From: Trametes villosa
Lineage: Eukaryota; Basidiomycota; Agaricomycetes; Polyporales; Polyporaceae
Reading direction: 5' to 3'
Assembly (NCBI GenBank): GCA_002964805.2
Contig: PUDQ02000143.1
Coordinates: 382,001 to 446,000 of the forward strand
DNA length: 64,000 nucleotides
The notes beneath the pieces are model-generated. The model was not told the origin of the DNA and did no database searches. It worked only from the letters and a program-made list of their open reading frames with translations. Below are positions 1-10,230 of the stretch, piece after piece. How positions within the stretch are numbered: the first letter of the stretch is position 1; each line of letters starts with the position of its first letter. The position numbers and the translations under genes were made by a program.

Positions 1-310
1 AGGGGCGCAGGAATTGCTCCTCCAGAAGCGATCCGAGGTCTCCCGAGTCGGCGTTGGCAAAGTCCACCAATTGGTCGAAGTCGAGGAACGAGAGTGGAAT
101 CCATGTCGGCGATCCACGGGAATTGCCAGTAACGCGCACCGCAAGCTCGGAATGGTCGTGGACGACGTCCTCCAGGGCGGAGAAGAAAATGGATTTGTCG
201 AGAGGTCGACCAGTGGAGCTTTCGTATCGTGCCGCCACGACGACGCATGAGTCTACACCGATACGAGAGCGGGTGAGGAAGAATGTTTCTAGAAACCCTA
301 CGCAGGCCAT
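1..310 (-). CDS. Alcohol acetyltransferase-like protein, N-terminal part (cut by window edge)
   Basis: The minus strand is open from an ATG at 310-308 to the window edge, giving about 103 residues. The N-terminus reads as an acyl-CoA-dependent acyltransferase of the fungal AATase/condensation-like fold: a motif FFLTRSRIGVDSCVVVAARY, then ALEDVVHDHSELAVRV and a W-I-P-L-S-F-L-D-F strand. This is the typical opening of basidiomycete alcohol acetyltransferase (PF07247-type) proteins, which are thought to make esters from acetyl-CoA and alcohols. The catalytic HxxxD motif would lie outside the window, so activity cannot be judged. No intron is needed in the visible part. Family assignment rests on recognised sequence pattern only. 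Confidence 0.6.
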   Translation of the reverse strand, partial: MACVGFLETFFLTRSRIGVDSCVVVAARYESSTGRPLDKSIFFSALEDVVHDHSELAVRVTGNSRGSPTWIPLSFLDFDQLVDFANADSGDLGSLLEEQFLRP

Positions 311-1766
311 ATTAGCGGGCGTACGTATGCGACAACTTTAGACGCGCTTACCTAAAGGCCTGAGCTGACTTTGCGAGGATTTCTCGGCTGTCATTTCGGC
401 AGGATGATACAGAGAGCACCGGTCAGATGAAGGATGGTTTGTTGGCAAAGAGGGCTTGTTGGCGTGTCCCAGTGAGAAGACACAACAGTACGCTTTTATG
501 CTATATCCCCTTGAGTGACGAGCCCATCGCCTTTAGCATTATCGAACGGCGGACGGGTGTGGAGCGGACACTACGCCCACCAAGAAATGGCCTTGGACGG
601 CCGAAGAACCAACAGAGCGTCTGCTGAACGATCCGCAGATGCTGTGACGCGTACAGGAGAGCAGCGCAGCATCCCGCTATCGCGCAAGCACCTTCGAGAA
701 CGCTGCATCTAGGCGCGGATTTCGTCAGATGTGCCCCAAAATAACATGAAAACCGTACGACTTTGGGCGGCACAATACGCGCCCACAGACCAGGATGCTT
801 TCAGCTGCGCACTCCGAGTGGAACGGACGCAACTTCCTGCGGACAAGCTCTGAGTATAGACGAATGACTTACCAACGACGCAGTAGCTCGCCGTTTGGTG
901 GCCAACGCGCGCCGGTGTTACTGTCCGGACGGTCTGTCCTCAGATCCGGGCCGAGGGTGATGCATTCAGCGAAGACCGCTAGCGTGGTCCAGCGAATCGC
1001 TTGTAGAGCACAGCTTCCCTGCCATGTTTCAGCCAGAGCTACAGCCAACCTAGGCACGTTTGACACAGCTCGGCGATGGCTTTAGCCGCGAGGACCGGAA
1101 GTGAAGGTTCCGCTAGTGATTGAGGGATCGTGCCAAGGACCATCAGGGAAGTCGCACCGTCCAGAATTGAAAACGAGCCCGAGAAGTTGAGCGGCAGGGC
1201 GCACAGTTGGTGAAGTCGGGCTTGACTCCTCTTCGGATGAGCACGCTAGACTGATGGCGTCTTGTGGGCGACCCACCTCCAGTGGCGATGATGCCGTTCA
1301 TTCCGAGAACTGGAAATAGCACCATTACGGCTACCAGGTAAGCACTGGGTTTAACGACCCTGACAGACAGACGCAGGATGGATTGATACCCGGTACGAAC
1401 TTTACACCGCTTGAAAGGCTTGGTGTTCGCCAGAACTTCTGAGGCACCCGACCGTGTCGCCGGGGTTTCTTGCATCGTACCACGACGCGAAGGTCGGCAT
1501 TAAAGGCATGCCCAGCAAAGTCAGTTGGTCCCCCAGCGTTGCCGGTAATCATCACAGAGTATCTTGAATATGGTTAACTACGAAGGTGGTGGTCGGTAGA
1601 AGAGCGAGAATACGCGGTTAGCGCCCGCAAAACGTCCCAATGTAAGAAGCGCCCGACGGTTGTTTGACGACACTCATCAAAGCGAGGTCAACGACGACTC
1701 TCCCGCCTTGTCTTGACCTTTGCTTGACCTATCATCCTATAAGAATCAAAAGACTACCAAGATTCA
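311..1766. other. Intergenic region between AATase-like gene and sirtuin
   Basis: I see no convincing gene here. Short open frames on both strands lack recognisable protein patterns. The right end holds a TATA-like CTATAAGAATC at about 1737-1747, some 25 nt before the sirtuin ATG, and a patch at 1581-1660 that recurs near 6.85 kb. Confidence 0.5.
1581..1660. repeat. Diverged repeat patch, copy 1
   Basis: An 80-bp stretch starting GAAGGTGGTGGTCGGT and ending AAGCGCCCGACGG matches 6846-6929 with scattered substitutions and small gaps. Shared blocks are GAAGGTGG, GTCGGT, GTTAGCGCCC and AGCGCCCGAC. Neither copy encodes anything obvious. Confidence 0.5.
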
Positions 1767-3062
1767 ATGTCTGACTCTGTCCCCGTGGAAATAGCTGTCC
1801 CACGGACCTCCGAATCATCACGACCCGAGGATGTGCAACGTCAAGCTCAACTTGATGGAAAGGTACAAGCTTTCCGGGACGTCCTCTCCAAGGCCAAGGA
1901 CATCGTAGTGTTATCGGGAGCCGGCCTCTCAGCGGGATCGGGTATGTGTTTCTTCCAGGTAACAGTGCGACGTAGTACTGATTTCGTTGATTTGGCAGGC
2001 GTACCGACTTTCCGAGGGAAAGACGGAGTGTGGCGCAAGCACGATGCGCTCTCCCTATCAACCCCTGCGGCATTTATTGGCAATCCCTCCAGGATATGGC
2101 AGTTCCATCACTTCCTGAGAGAGACGTGCGTCCTCCTTGCTCTCTTAGTTCTCTGATACGATGTTCTTACTTCCCATCACTTCGATTGTCGGCCTTTTCC
2201 AGGATGTTCAAGGCATCACCGAATCCTGCACATACTGCACTCGCCCAGTTTACGCTCCCCGAAATTCGCCACCGATTGTCCCCGGACTCGTCCTTCACCT
2301 GGATCACCCAGAATATTGACGGTTTAGACCGGCGCGCGATCGAGAAAGCCCATACCGAAGCAGGGAAACCGAGCCCATTCACAAGCGCTACGAATACTAC
2401 AACCACCCAAGAGCAAGACGAGCAAGCCACCAACGACCCCATCCTTATCGAGATGCACGGTCATATCGGCGGCGTGCTCTGCACGAGCTACCAGTGCAGG
2501 CACCGCGAACTCAACCTCAGCTCCCCGATCTGTCCCGCACTCGCGGGCACCGAGCTGCTCGTCAGCGGTCCAGCGGAGTCGCCGGCTACGCCTGCACAGA
2601 ATGGATCGAAACGCAGCGCGGCGGAAGCGCGAGCGTGGGCGGAGGCGCGCCTCGCGGGGCTCAAGCAGGACAAGGACCGATCCAGCGACGACCCGGATAT
2701 TCCTGTGGAGGAGCTCCCGCGCTGCACGAAGTGTGGGGCGCTCGCACGGCCGGACGTCGTATGGTTCACCGAGGTGCCGCAGCGCATCGAGGAGGTAATG
2801 CGCATCGTCGACAATGCGGACGTGTGCATCGTGGTTGGGACCTCTGCAGTGGTACGCGACCTCGCGTTGTGCGCGCCCAGTCGTTCTAACAGACGTGTTG
2901 ACTTAGGTGCATCCTGCTGCAACGTTCTCGGCGAAGGTCAAGGAGCACGGAGGCACGGTCGCTGTGTTCAATATCGAACCGGGTAAGCGGGACGCCCTGG
3001 CAGACTTCGTCTTCCTCGGTCCTTGCGAGGATATCCTCCCGCGTATACTCCATGTTGCGTAG
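1767..3062 (+). CDS. SIRT5-like (class III) sirtuin, NAD-dependent protein deacylase
   Basis: Model: join(1767..1941,1999..2125,2203..2851,2907..3062), 368 aa, introns 57, 77 and 55 nt, all GT-AG. The Rossmann motif [15 protein letters not shown] spans the first splice site (about residues 51-65). NID is at about 138-140, the catalytic His is in MHG near 186, and Cys pairs C194-x4-C199 and C275-x2-C278 would bind zinc. The strings [21 protein letters not shown] and VAVFNIE resemble SIRT5-type deacylases more than Sir2/Hst. Between the Cys pairs lies a long Ala/Lys/Asp-rich insert, so the protein is longer than the roughly 300 aa usual for SIRT5. The family removes acyl groups from lysine using NAD+. 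The SIRT5 Tyr-x-x-Arg acyl-pocket motif appears replaced (His95, Leu98). Family confident; substrate unknown. Confidence 0.88.
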
Positions 3063-3420
3063 GCAGAATGAGGTGCAAGTACCTCACGCCACTGTCACCA
3101 TAACGTCGCTGTATCCTCGAAACTACTGAAAGCATGGCATCCGTTACACAGAATAGAACACAGACATACTCATTATCCGCCGTATGTAGGTATTCATATA
3201 CGCGGGATGCCACGCGCGTACATGGCCAGGTGGACCCCCACGGTACCGACTGCCGCGTGCAAGGACAAGATCGAGCGAGAAAGCGTCAGATAGAACCTGC
3301 GGGGACAAGGCTGAGCGCTGACATACAGCCGTGCTACATAACCCGGAAGTTTGATGTTCTACGTAGTAGACGAACACATCGAACATGGGCCCATAGCGAA
3401 CACCGTTACTCCAGCCCTCT
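3063..3420. other. Spacer between convergent sirtuin and F-box 1
   Basis: This is 3' flank of two convergent genes. The last 60 bp resemble the 3' end of F-box 3 near 13.2 kb, so part of the flank was copied with the F-box gene. No gene is seen. Confidence 0.5.
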
Positions 3421-4647
3421 TCACCATCGATCCTCCTCACCCTCGATCTGCTCAACCTCGATCCACTTCTCGGGCGGAACGTCTCCCCATCGCCACCATG
3501 CGCTGGTCCCGTCCGGCTTCGGCAGCCTCACCGCAGCCACAACGGAACCGCCCAACTCCCGATCGCATTCGAAAGTTATCCGGCCCAGGGCATGCACCTT
3601 CCGGAAGCAGTGGCAGCAAGAGGAGTAAGGAAGTTTTGGGGACTCCGGCTCCATCAGGAGATATCGGACGCTCGGGTACGTGCGCGGACGTGGCGCAAGC
3701 GCGAGAGGGTTGTCGGGTGTGGGGGCGACGAGGGGCTCCAAGTCGACGTGGACTCCGACTGCCTCTGCGAGATGCTTGACTTCCGTCCAGCTGATGCCAG
3801 ATACACGAAGGTGCGTGACGTTAGGGGCGACGCCCGACCACGAGCGCAGGTGCAATTCCTGATAATAAGATACGAGGTTGAGATGTGTCGCGACTGGGAA
3901 AGCGAGGGACGGGTCCGCGGCGGTGAGCAGGAGCTGGGAAGGGTCCACCTGCCCTACGAAGGTCGCCTCTCGCACGAGAGGGAAGCGGTTGTCGAGCACA
4001 GGCAATCGGAGTGCCATGATGATGAAGCGCAGGGATGGCCCTGCATTTACGACAAGAGACCACAAGTCTGGGGCCACTATCCGGACGAGCTCCCGAACTA
4101 CAATTTCGTTGTAAGATGGCGCGGGTGTGCTGACCTCCTCTTCAGAAGGAGTGTGGCTTATCAGCGGATGGGCTGGGCTCCTACCGCGGGATATGCTCTA
4201 CAGCAGAGGCGTTATGGTCGATGACGATACGTGAGGTCTATTGGTACTCACTTTGGCAACTTTCTTCATCACTTTGGCCCCGGTCTTTACGATGCGCGCG
4301 ACAGAGAAACGTTTGCATGGTGTATGCGGACGCCGTGGCTCGACGGAGGGCGTTGGTATCCCTATACCCGTGCATTCAAGGTATGTTGGGTCCTTGAACA
4401 GCGTCAGGTGTAGATGGCGGACGCAGGGCCGGTTATCGCCTCCATCGTCCCAGACGTGCTTGTACAATGCAATAAACTTCGCGAAACCCCTGCTTTCCGC
4501 AACCAGATGGAGTGTATGGAAGCGGTGGCGACGGGCAGCTGCACGAATGTGCTTGGAAGCACCAGAAAGCGAGTTGCCGGTGAACCCTCCATCGGTGCAA
4601 GCCAGTTCGAAAATCCGCTGCAGCGTCTCGAGGGGAAGAGATTCCAT
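3421..4647 (-). CDS. F-box protein, paralogue 1
   Basis: Model: complement(join(3421..4197,4252..4647)), 390 aa. The start is the ATG of MESLPLETLQ, shared by all three paralogues. The N-terminal 40 residues match an F-box (LPLETLQRIFELAC), the Skp1-binding element of SCF ubiquitin ligases. The intron (54 nt, donor GTGAGT, acceptor TGTAG) sits at the same site and phase as in the other two copies. The C-terminal half has hydrophobic repeats such as ATHLNLVSY and VTHLRVSG that look like irregular LRR-type strands and would be the substrate-binding part. The substrate is unknown. A TATA box lies 58 nt upstream. It belongs to a lineage-specific F-box family of the kind expanded in Agaricomycetes. 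Confidence 0.8.
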
Positions 4648-4702
4648 CGCGGGAATTGGGCGGGCGGTGGGTTGCCACGTCCCGGCCTCGCACACTATCA
4701 CG

Positions 4703-4712
4703 GTTATATACC
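4703..4712 (-). promoter_or_regulatory. TATA box of F-box 1
   Basis: The minus strand reads GGTATATAACC about 58 nt before the MESL start codon. The other two paralogues carry TATATAA at nearly the same distance (about 6559-6566 and 14597-14604), which supports both the promoter and the chosen start. Confidence 0.6.
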
Positions 4713-5154
4713 CCGAGCATGGGCGCTGGGCGCTGGGTCTGAACTCTGCAGTAATCGGGCTTCTATCAATACAGTCCCTGGCCCGTCAGAGGTAGCTTTC
4801 ATATTTCGCCCCTCCTTCGTAGTGATTCGCAGAGCGGGACCTGGAACGCGTCATGCAATTGTTGTTTACACGTACTTATTACTATTGGCCCCGAATGTAC
4901 ATAGTACAGGACTGACCGGGCCGTCTCCTGCTCCCATTCGCCTTTGAAATAATGTGAGAATGTCCTCGAAGCGACTACCGTATGCGGCGATAAAGAAGGT
5001 GTGGAAGGGGACTCGGCGCGCAGTAGCGCGTATGCGATTACTAGACGTGGCCGAAGGCGCATTGCTAATGGATCCGCCGTCGAAAAAGGTGAGATCGAAG
5101 GTTTGCTGCAGCAGTCATTGAAACACCTTGAACGTGAGCTCACCGCTAATGCTA
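4713..5154. other. Spacer between F-box 1 promoter and F-box 2 stop
   Basis: About 440 bp with no recognisable gene; it should hold the F-box 1 upstream region and the F-box 2 3' UTR. Confidence 0.4.
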
Positions 5155-6500
5155 TCACTCCAAAGCTTTCCACAATGCGTTCTCGCCCTCTGCTCGCTCG
5201 ACTTCGACCCAATTCTCCGCAGGGAGCATGTCCCGACATCGCCGCAACGCGCTAGGCCTATCTGGCTTGGGCAGAACCACCGCAGCCGCAACGGGATCGC
5301 GCAGTTGACGATCGCATTCGGACGTTATCCGGCCTAGGACACGCACCAACGCGGAGGACTGGCAGTAGCAGGCGCCAGGGAGCTCTGGAGGTCGAGTATC
5401 CATCAGAAGATACCGGATACTCGGATATGTTCGTGGATGCGGAGGTGGGCGCGGCGGGATCGGGGCGAAGCCAGCCGGCGCGAGGGCAACGCTCGCGGGT
5501 ACGGGGGCGAGGTTGGCGGGCACGAGGGGGAATTGGAAGCGGGGCTCTACCTGGACATCGACTCCTACCGCTTGCGCGAGCTGTTGGACGTCCCTCTCCA
5601 TGGTTACAGACACACGCAGATGCGTGACGCGGGGTGCGAGAGTGCTCCATGAACGCAGGTGCAGATCCCGATTGAAGGCTATGAGGGTGAGATGCGTCGC
5701 GGCTGGGAAACTTGAAGCGAGTGGCTGGCTTGTGTCGCCGAGTAGGAGTCGGGAAGGGTCAACTTGTCCTATGAAGGTCACCTTTCGTGCGAGGGAGAAC
5801 CTGCTGTCGAGTATAGGTACTCGGGGCACCTCCGCGAGGCGCCAGGAATACCCTGCACGGTGTATAATGAGAGACCACAGGTCCGGCGCAACGAGTCGGA
5901 TGAACTCTTGCACTATGTCCTCGCGGTAGAAAAGCTGTGCCAGATTGGCTCTTTCTTCTCTCGGGGGGGCTTGGTTCAATGGATATTGAGCGGGAGTCCT
6001 GCCGCTGGGTATAATCTGTCGAGGAGGTTCTTATTGTTAGTGATGTCGACTTGCACGGCCAACTGTGCTTTTCGAGAACCGGGTATGTATAATCTACCGA
6101 CCTTGGTAAGTCTCTTCACCACCCTTTCCCCGGCTTTCATGATAGGCGCGACAGAAAAACGTTTGCTTGGAGTACGCGGACTGCGCGGTTCGGTAGCGGA
6201 GGGCGTCGTTGGCTGTGTACCTATGCGTTCAAGGTATGATGTATCCTTGAACAGCATGAGGTGTAGATGGCGGATGCGCGGCCGATGATCATCTCCGTCG
6301 CTGCAGTCGCGCTTGTAGAAAGCGAGGAAGTCCGCGAAACTCCTGCTATCCGCAACCAGACGGAGGGTGTGAAAGCGGTGCCGCCGGGCAGCGGCGCGAA
6401 TACGCTTGGAAGTTGCCGAAAGGGAGTTGCCTGTAAACCCGTCATCAGTGCAAGCAAGCTCGAAGATCCGCTCCAGCGTCTCCAGGGGAAGAGATTCCAT
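5155..6500 (-). CDS. F-box protein, paralogue 2
   Basis: Model: complement(join(5155..6015,6102..6500)), 419 aa. It opens with MESLPLETLERIFELACTD, the same F-box as paralogues 1 and 3. The intron is longer (86 nt) and has a weak donor GTCGGT at the position where paralogue 1 has GTGAGT; the acceptor is GACAG. Without this splice the first exon would end at a stop 26 codons into the intron. A Pro/Ala-rich expansion of about 30 residues (around PVPANLAPVPASVALAP) is absent from the other copies and makes this the longest one. Likely an SCF substrate receptor; target unknown. Confidence 0.78.
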
Positions 6501-7282
6501 GCCGGGAACTGGGTGGGCAGGAGGGGTGTTGCAACGACTGGGTTCGCACACAACCGGCATTATATACCCCCAACCTGGAGGTCTGGGTGCTGAGTCTGAA
6601 CTCTATGGTTCTCGGGCTGCTATTAGTATCAGTACTGATTTCTATTTGTCGGATCAAGGCTCTGGTTCTCACCTGGGCTCGCAGGAACTACCATCATCGG
6701 CCTCTCAATGAACGCCGCAACGCGCTCCAGCGCGAACACTTCCTCCTGGAGATAGACTCTCAAGATGTTCATGACGAGCTTGGATAGCGTTTTCTACTGG
6801 AATGCCAGAGCTTTTCGGAAAGCATGTTGAACAGTGTTCAGATTCTGAAGGTGGCGGTCGGTGGAAGGACGGCGGTAGTCGCTGTTAGCGCCCACGCGAC
6901 ACCTCCTAAGACAAAAAAGCGCCCGACAGCCTACTGTTGAAACTGTTCTGCGTACGATACTACTCCGGCCACCGTTGACTTCAACTCCTCCTCAAATCGA
7001 AGCCAACTGCTGTGTAACTTTTACTCTGTCATAATCCATTTTACCTCATCTGAATAAGCAAGGCTACACGTTAGCATGTCCGGGTTATGTCTTGCTCGGC
7101 TCTTGCGGTAAGCAAATCCTTCTACCACTGCCAGAAGCTCATGGCGTCGCCAGTGAAGTTGTACTCCTAGAGTTCGCTACATAAGATACCATCATGCACA
7201 ATCGAAACAATGTCAACGTGACAAAGACCGCCGTTTGAAATACTTGACGCCTCCGACCCCGTTCTGTTCTCATTTTGCCGCC
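6501..7282. other. Spacer between F-box 2 and P450-A
   Basis: Holds the F-box 2 promoter (TATATAA at about 6559-6566) and the P450-A 3' flank. A short minus-strand frame starting MNILRVYLQEEVFALE near 6776 is unrecognised and too short to call. The 6846-6929 patch repeats 1581-1660. Confidence 0.4.
6846..6929. repeat. Diverged repeat patch, copy 2
   Basis: Matches 1581-1660 in the same orientation (GAAGGTGG, GTCGGT, GTTAGCGCCC, AAGCGCCCGAC). It lies about 345 bp upstream of F-box 2. Confidence 0.5.
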
Positions 7283-9653
7283 CTACGCTTGCCGAAGTTT
7301 GCTGACCTTGAGCCACAGCTCCGCTTTCGTGCTCTCGGCGCTGACGGCGGGGAACGTAACCCCTGCGATATTCCAGACAGTAGGCGTCGCGGAGGGCTCG
7401 AAAACAAAGTTCGCGAGGAGCTCGGACAGGACAACCTCTGCTCAGATAATTTCAGCACGCGTCCGCGACCACGAGGCCTGCAAGGATATGATTGACACGT
7501 ACTCATTTCGAGTTGCGAAAAGGTGAAGCCGCTGCGTAACATTTCCGTAAGCTCCGTGCACCGAGGAAGTGTAAGTGCCACTTACATGCACGACCGGCCC
7601 CCGCCCAAGAACGTCATCCTGTGCGAGCGTACGAGCTCAGCTCAAGGTATCGTCCCGAAATACACGCATGCAACTCACAGGTTCGAGTAGACCCCAGGGA
7701 TCTCGGCGCTCTCTACAGGCTTAGGGAGCGGCGCAAGCCACCGCTCGGGCTTCCACTCCGCTGCGTCCGCGCCCCAGAGCGCTTCGTTGCGGTTGCACGC
7801 CATGATGCCGACGAAGATGCCTGTGTTGCGCGGGACGGTGACCTCCGTGAGGAGCGTCCCGTCTTTCGCGGGCATCGGCTGTGACAAGGAGAGAACGGTG
7901 TCTTTTGCCGCGCTGCAGAGCTGTCAGCAATGTATACTAGTAGGATCCTTGAGTGCTGCGTCACTGACTATCGGAACGTGAAGAGGCCCGCGGGGTGGCT
8001 GAAAATCGTGTGAGGACATTGCGTCGGGGCAACCGCCCACGGAACCGTGCTGCTTACAGTCGAAGAGTCTCGCGGCACACCGCGTCCAGATAGGGCAAGG
8101 CGTGCAGTTGCTCGTAGTCGAGCTCGGCGTGGCCAGCCTTCGCGTCGATGATTTCGCGTCGCAGCTTGTCCTGCACATCGGGGTGCTCGGCAAGGAGTTG
8201 CAGTGTATGGGCCATGGTATTTGACGTGGTATCTATCGCTGCAAATATGATAGACCTGTGGGCTCGGAGAAAAGCATGAGAGACCAGCAGCCCCGGGGAC
8301 CTGAGCGGGAAAGGAGACGCACGTCATCTGGCCCAGCACTTGGTCATCGGGCAACCGGTCTTCGTCTGCCGCTGACAAGTTCGCTCGAACTGCACAAGTT
8401 CAGGCTTCCGTGACACGCAGGTATAGACGGGGGGAACAGCACTTACGCAGAATGCTGATGATGTCTTTCGCGTCGGTATCATCCCCGGCCTCGAGCGCTG
8501 CCTTCTTCGCGTTTAATAAGGCGAGGGAGCGCTGGTGCATCGTGTCCGTGATCTCGATGATGCGCTGGACATTGTGTATAGGCAGTTTCTGCAGCACCCA
8601 TCGTCGGAACCAGGCAGGTCCGATATCCTTGACGTAGGGAAGGAGATGTCGGAGAAGTACCATATCCGGTGCCGTCGCCACCCCACTGTTCACAACGGTG
8701 AGTTAGGTATGATATGCGAGCAAGACCAGTGAAAGGGTACGGACGCAAAGCTCTTGATTGCATCTGCATAGGCGTCCTGCACGTCCGAGGTAAGCGGGTC
8801 GAACGAGTACCCAATCCCGGCCTGTCCGATCAGTTCGAGGGCGGCACGGCCCATCCACCCTAGGACATCGACCTCTGTGCCCTGCTCTCTAGGCGACAGT
8901 CGGGAAGAGATAGCCTGTACAAGCTGGAGAAGGCAACATAAGATGGCGGAGCGACCGGATAGAACACCGCGTACCTTGTCTGTGACCTGGTAGAAGATCG
9001 GCACGAGTGTGCGTAGATGTTTTGTTGAGAACACCGGGGTGAGCATCTTTCGCTGCTTGCGGTGCGTCTCTCCTGCGCGAGCACATGAATCTCCGATCAC
9101 TACAGTTTGCGGCGTGCACGCGTCTTACCGTGAGCGGCAATAAGGCCAGGGCCAAGCAACATTTCATTGCCTCTGCAAGATAGTCAGTCGGAGATTCGGA
9201 GCGCTCCCTAAGCTGATGGAACTAGCGTGCACTCACTGGATGTACCACGGAGGTTCCGCGAACGTTTCCGTGTCTCTCACTATGCATTGCAGCGCCAGCG
9301 GGTCGAAGACATAAAGCAGAGGAGACTGTGCTAGAAGGCGTGAAGTCGAGGACATCCTTCACACAGGAGCATCGACGTACGCTGAACAGCCAGGCGAGCT
9401 TGACTACAGAACCGAATCCTTGTCGAACGTGCTCATGGAAGTCCCATCCTTGCCTGTCCATGAGCTGGAGCACATTTCCTGGGAACAAAGTCAGGCGATT
9501 CGGCTTAGCAGACGTGCAAAGGTGGGCTGGGAGCGTACCTGTGAGGAAAGCAGCCGGCGGTGGCCCGGGAATCTTGTCCAGGGGCGACCGCGCACTGTGT
9601 TTATGTCTCCATAGCCATAGAACTGCGCCGAAAAGCAGGATATACAGGATCAT
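7283..9653 (-). CDS. Cytochrome P450, tandem copy A
   Basis: Model: complement(join(7283..7437,7503..7531,7586..7618,7679..7912,7969..7998,8058..8255,8323..8389,8447..8685,8745..8923,8975..9072,9129..9172,9237..9325,9381..9478,9539..9653)), 14 exons, 535 aa. The N-terminus MILYILLFGAVLWLW is a membrane anchor, followed by the Pro-rich hinge KIPGPPP. Later come GETHRKQRKML (C helix), FAAIDTTSNT (I-helix A/G-x-D-T-T), ETLRL (ExxR), WKPERW, and FLGGGRSCIG carrying the haem Cys. All hallmarks of a microsomal monooxygenase are present, so it is probably active with a cytochrome P450 reductase at the ER. The substrate is unknown. Every exon has the same length as in copy B. A TATA-like CTATAAGAA lies about 55 nt upstream of the ATG. 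Confidence 0.88.
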
Positions 9654-10230
9654 AGCGGTGGGGAGGAGGGTAGATGGGACGAAGAGCGGGTGCTGATACG
9701 ATGTTCTTATAGAATCAGCATTGGATGCCAATGCACCCGGCGGGAATCATGCGGTGAAGCTCTGGCATTTCTGGCCGATTCCCAGCGGGCGGTTGGAGCG
9801 AGCGCCGAGTCCAACACATGGCCCGCGCATGCTGATAGAGTTCCGAACAGACGTACTCGACCTGAGACGAGATCTCATAGGCTAGCACGACGCACAGGAA
9901 GAGCAGGTACTTAGCCTAACGGCCGCGTTAGTGGATGTGCTGCGGCTCAGCGCCGTGATAGACTCTACGCGGCATCATGTCCCCGCTGCGGTGCTAGTGG
10001 GCGCGCGATGAACGCGACCGGAACGCTTGCAGTTCGCCGGGCAATTACTGACACCGTCGGCAATGTGGTCAGAGAGCTCCGAAAGGTATCACACGTTGTC
10101 CTATAAAGAAAATGTGCTTGAGCGGGAAGGAGAAGTAGAGACTGACGGGAAGCGAGTAGCGCCTCGTTACTCAGAATAGAGAGTCATCAGATAAAAGGCT
10201 GATGCACTGCGCCGGTGCGCCCGAAAGACG
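9654..10230. other. Spacer between P450-A promoter and P450-B stop
   Basis: 577 bp with no gene seen. It contains the P450-A upstream region and the P450-B 3' flank. Confidence 0.45.

Noticed and set aside
8915..8923. TACAG acceptor at 8915 for exon 6 of P450-A
   Set aside because: The acceptor nine bases upstream (CTCCAG) makes the exon 179 nt, equal to copy B, and adds L-V-Q which aligns with L-V-D.
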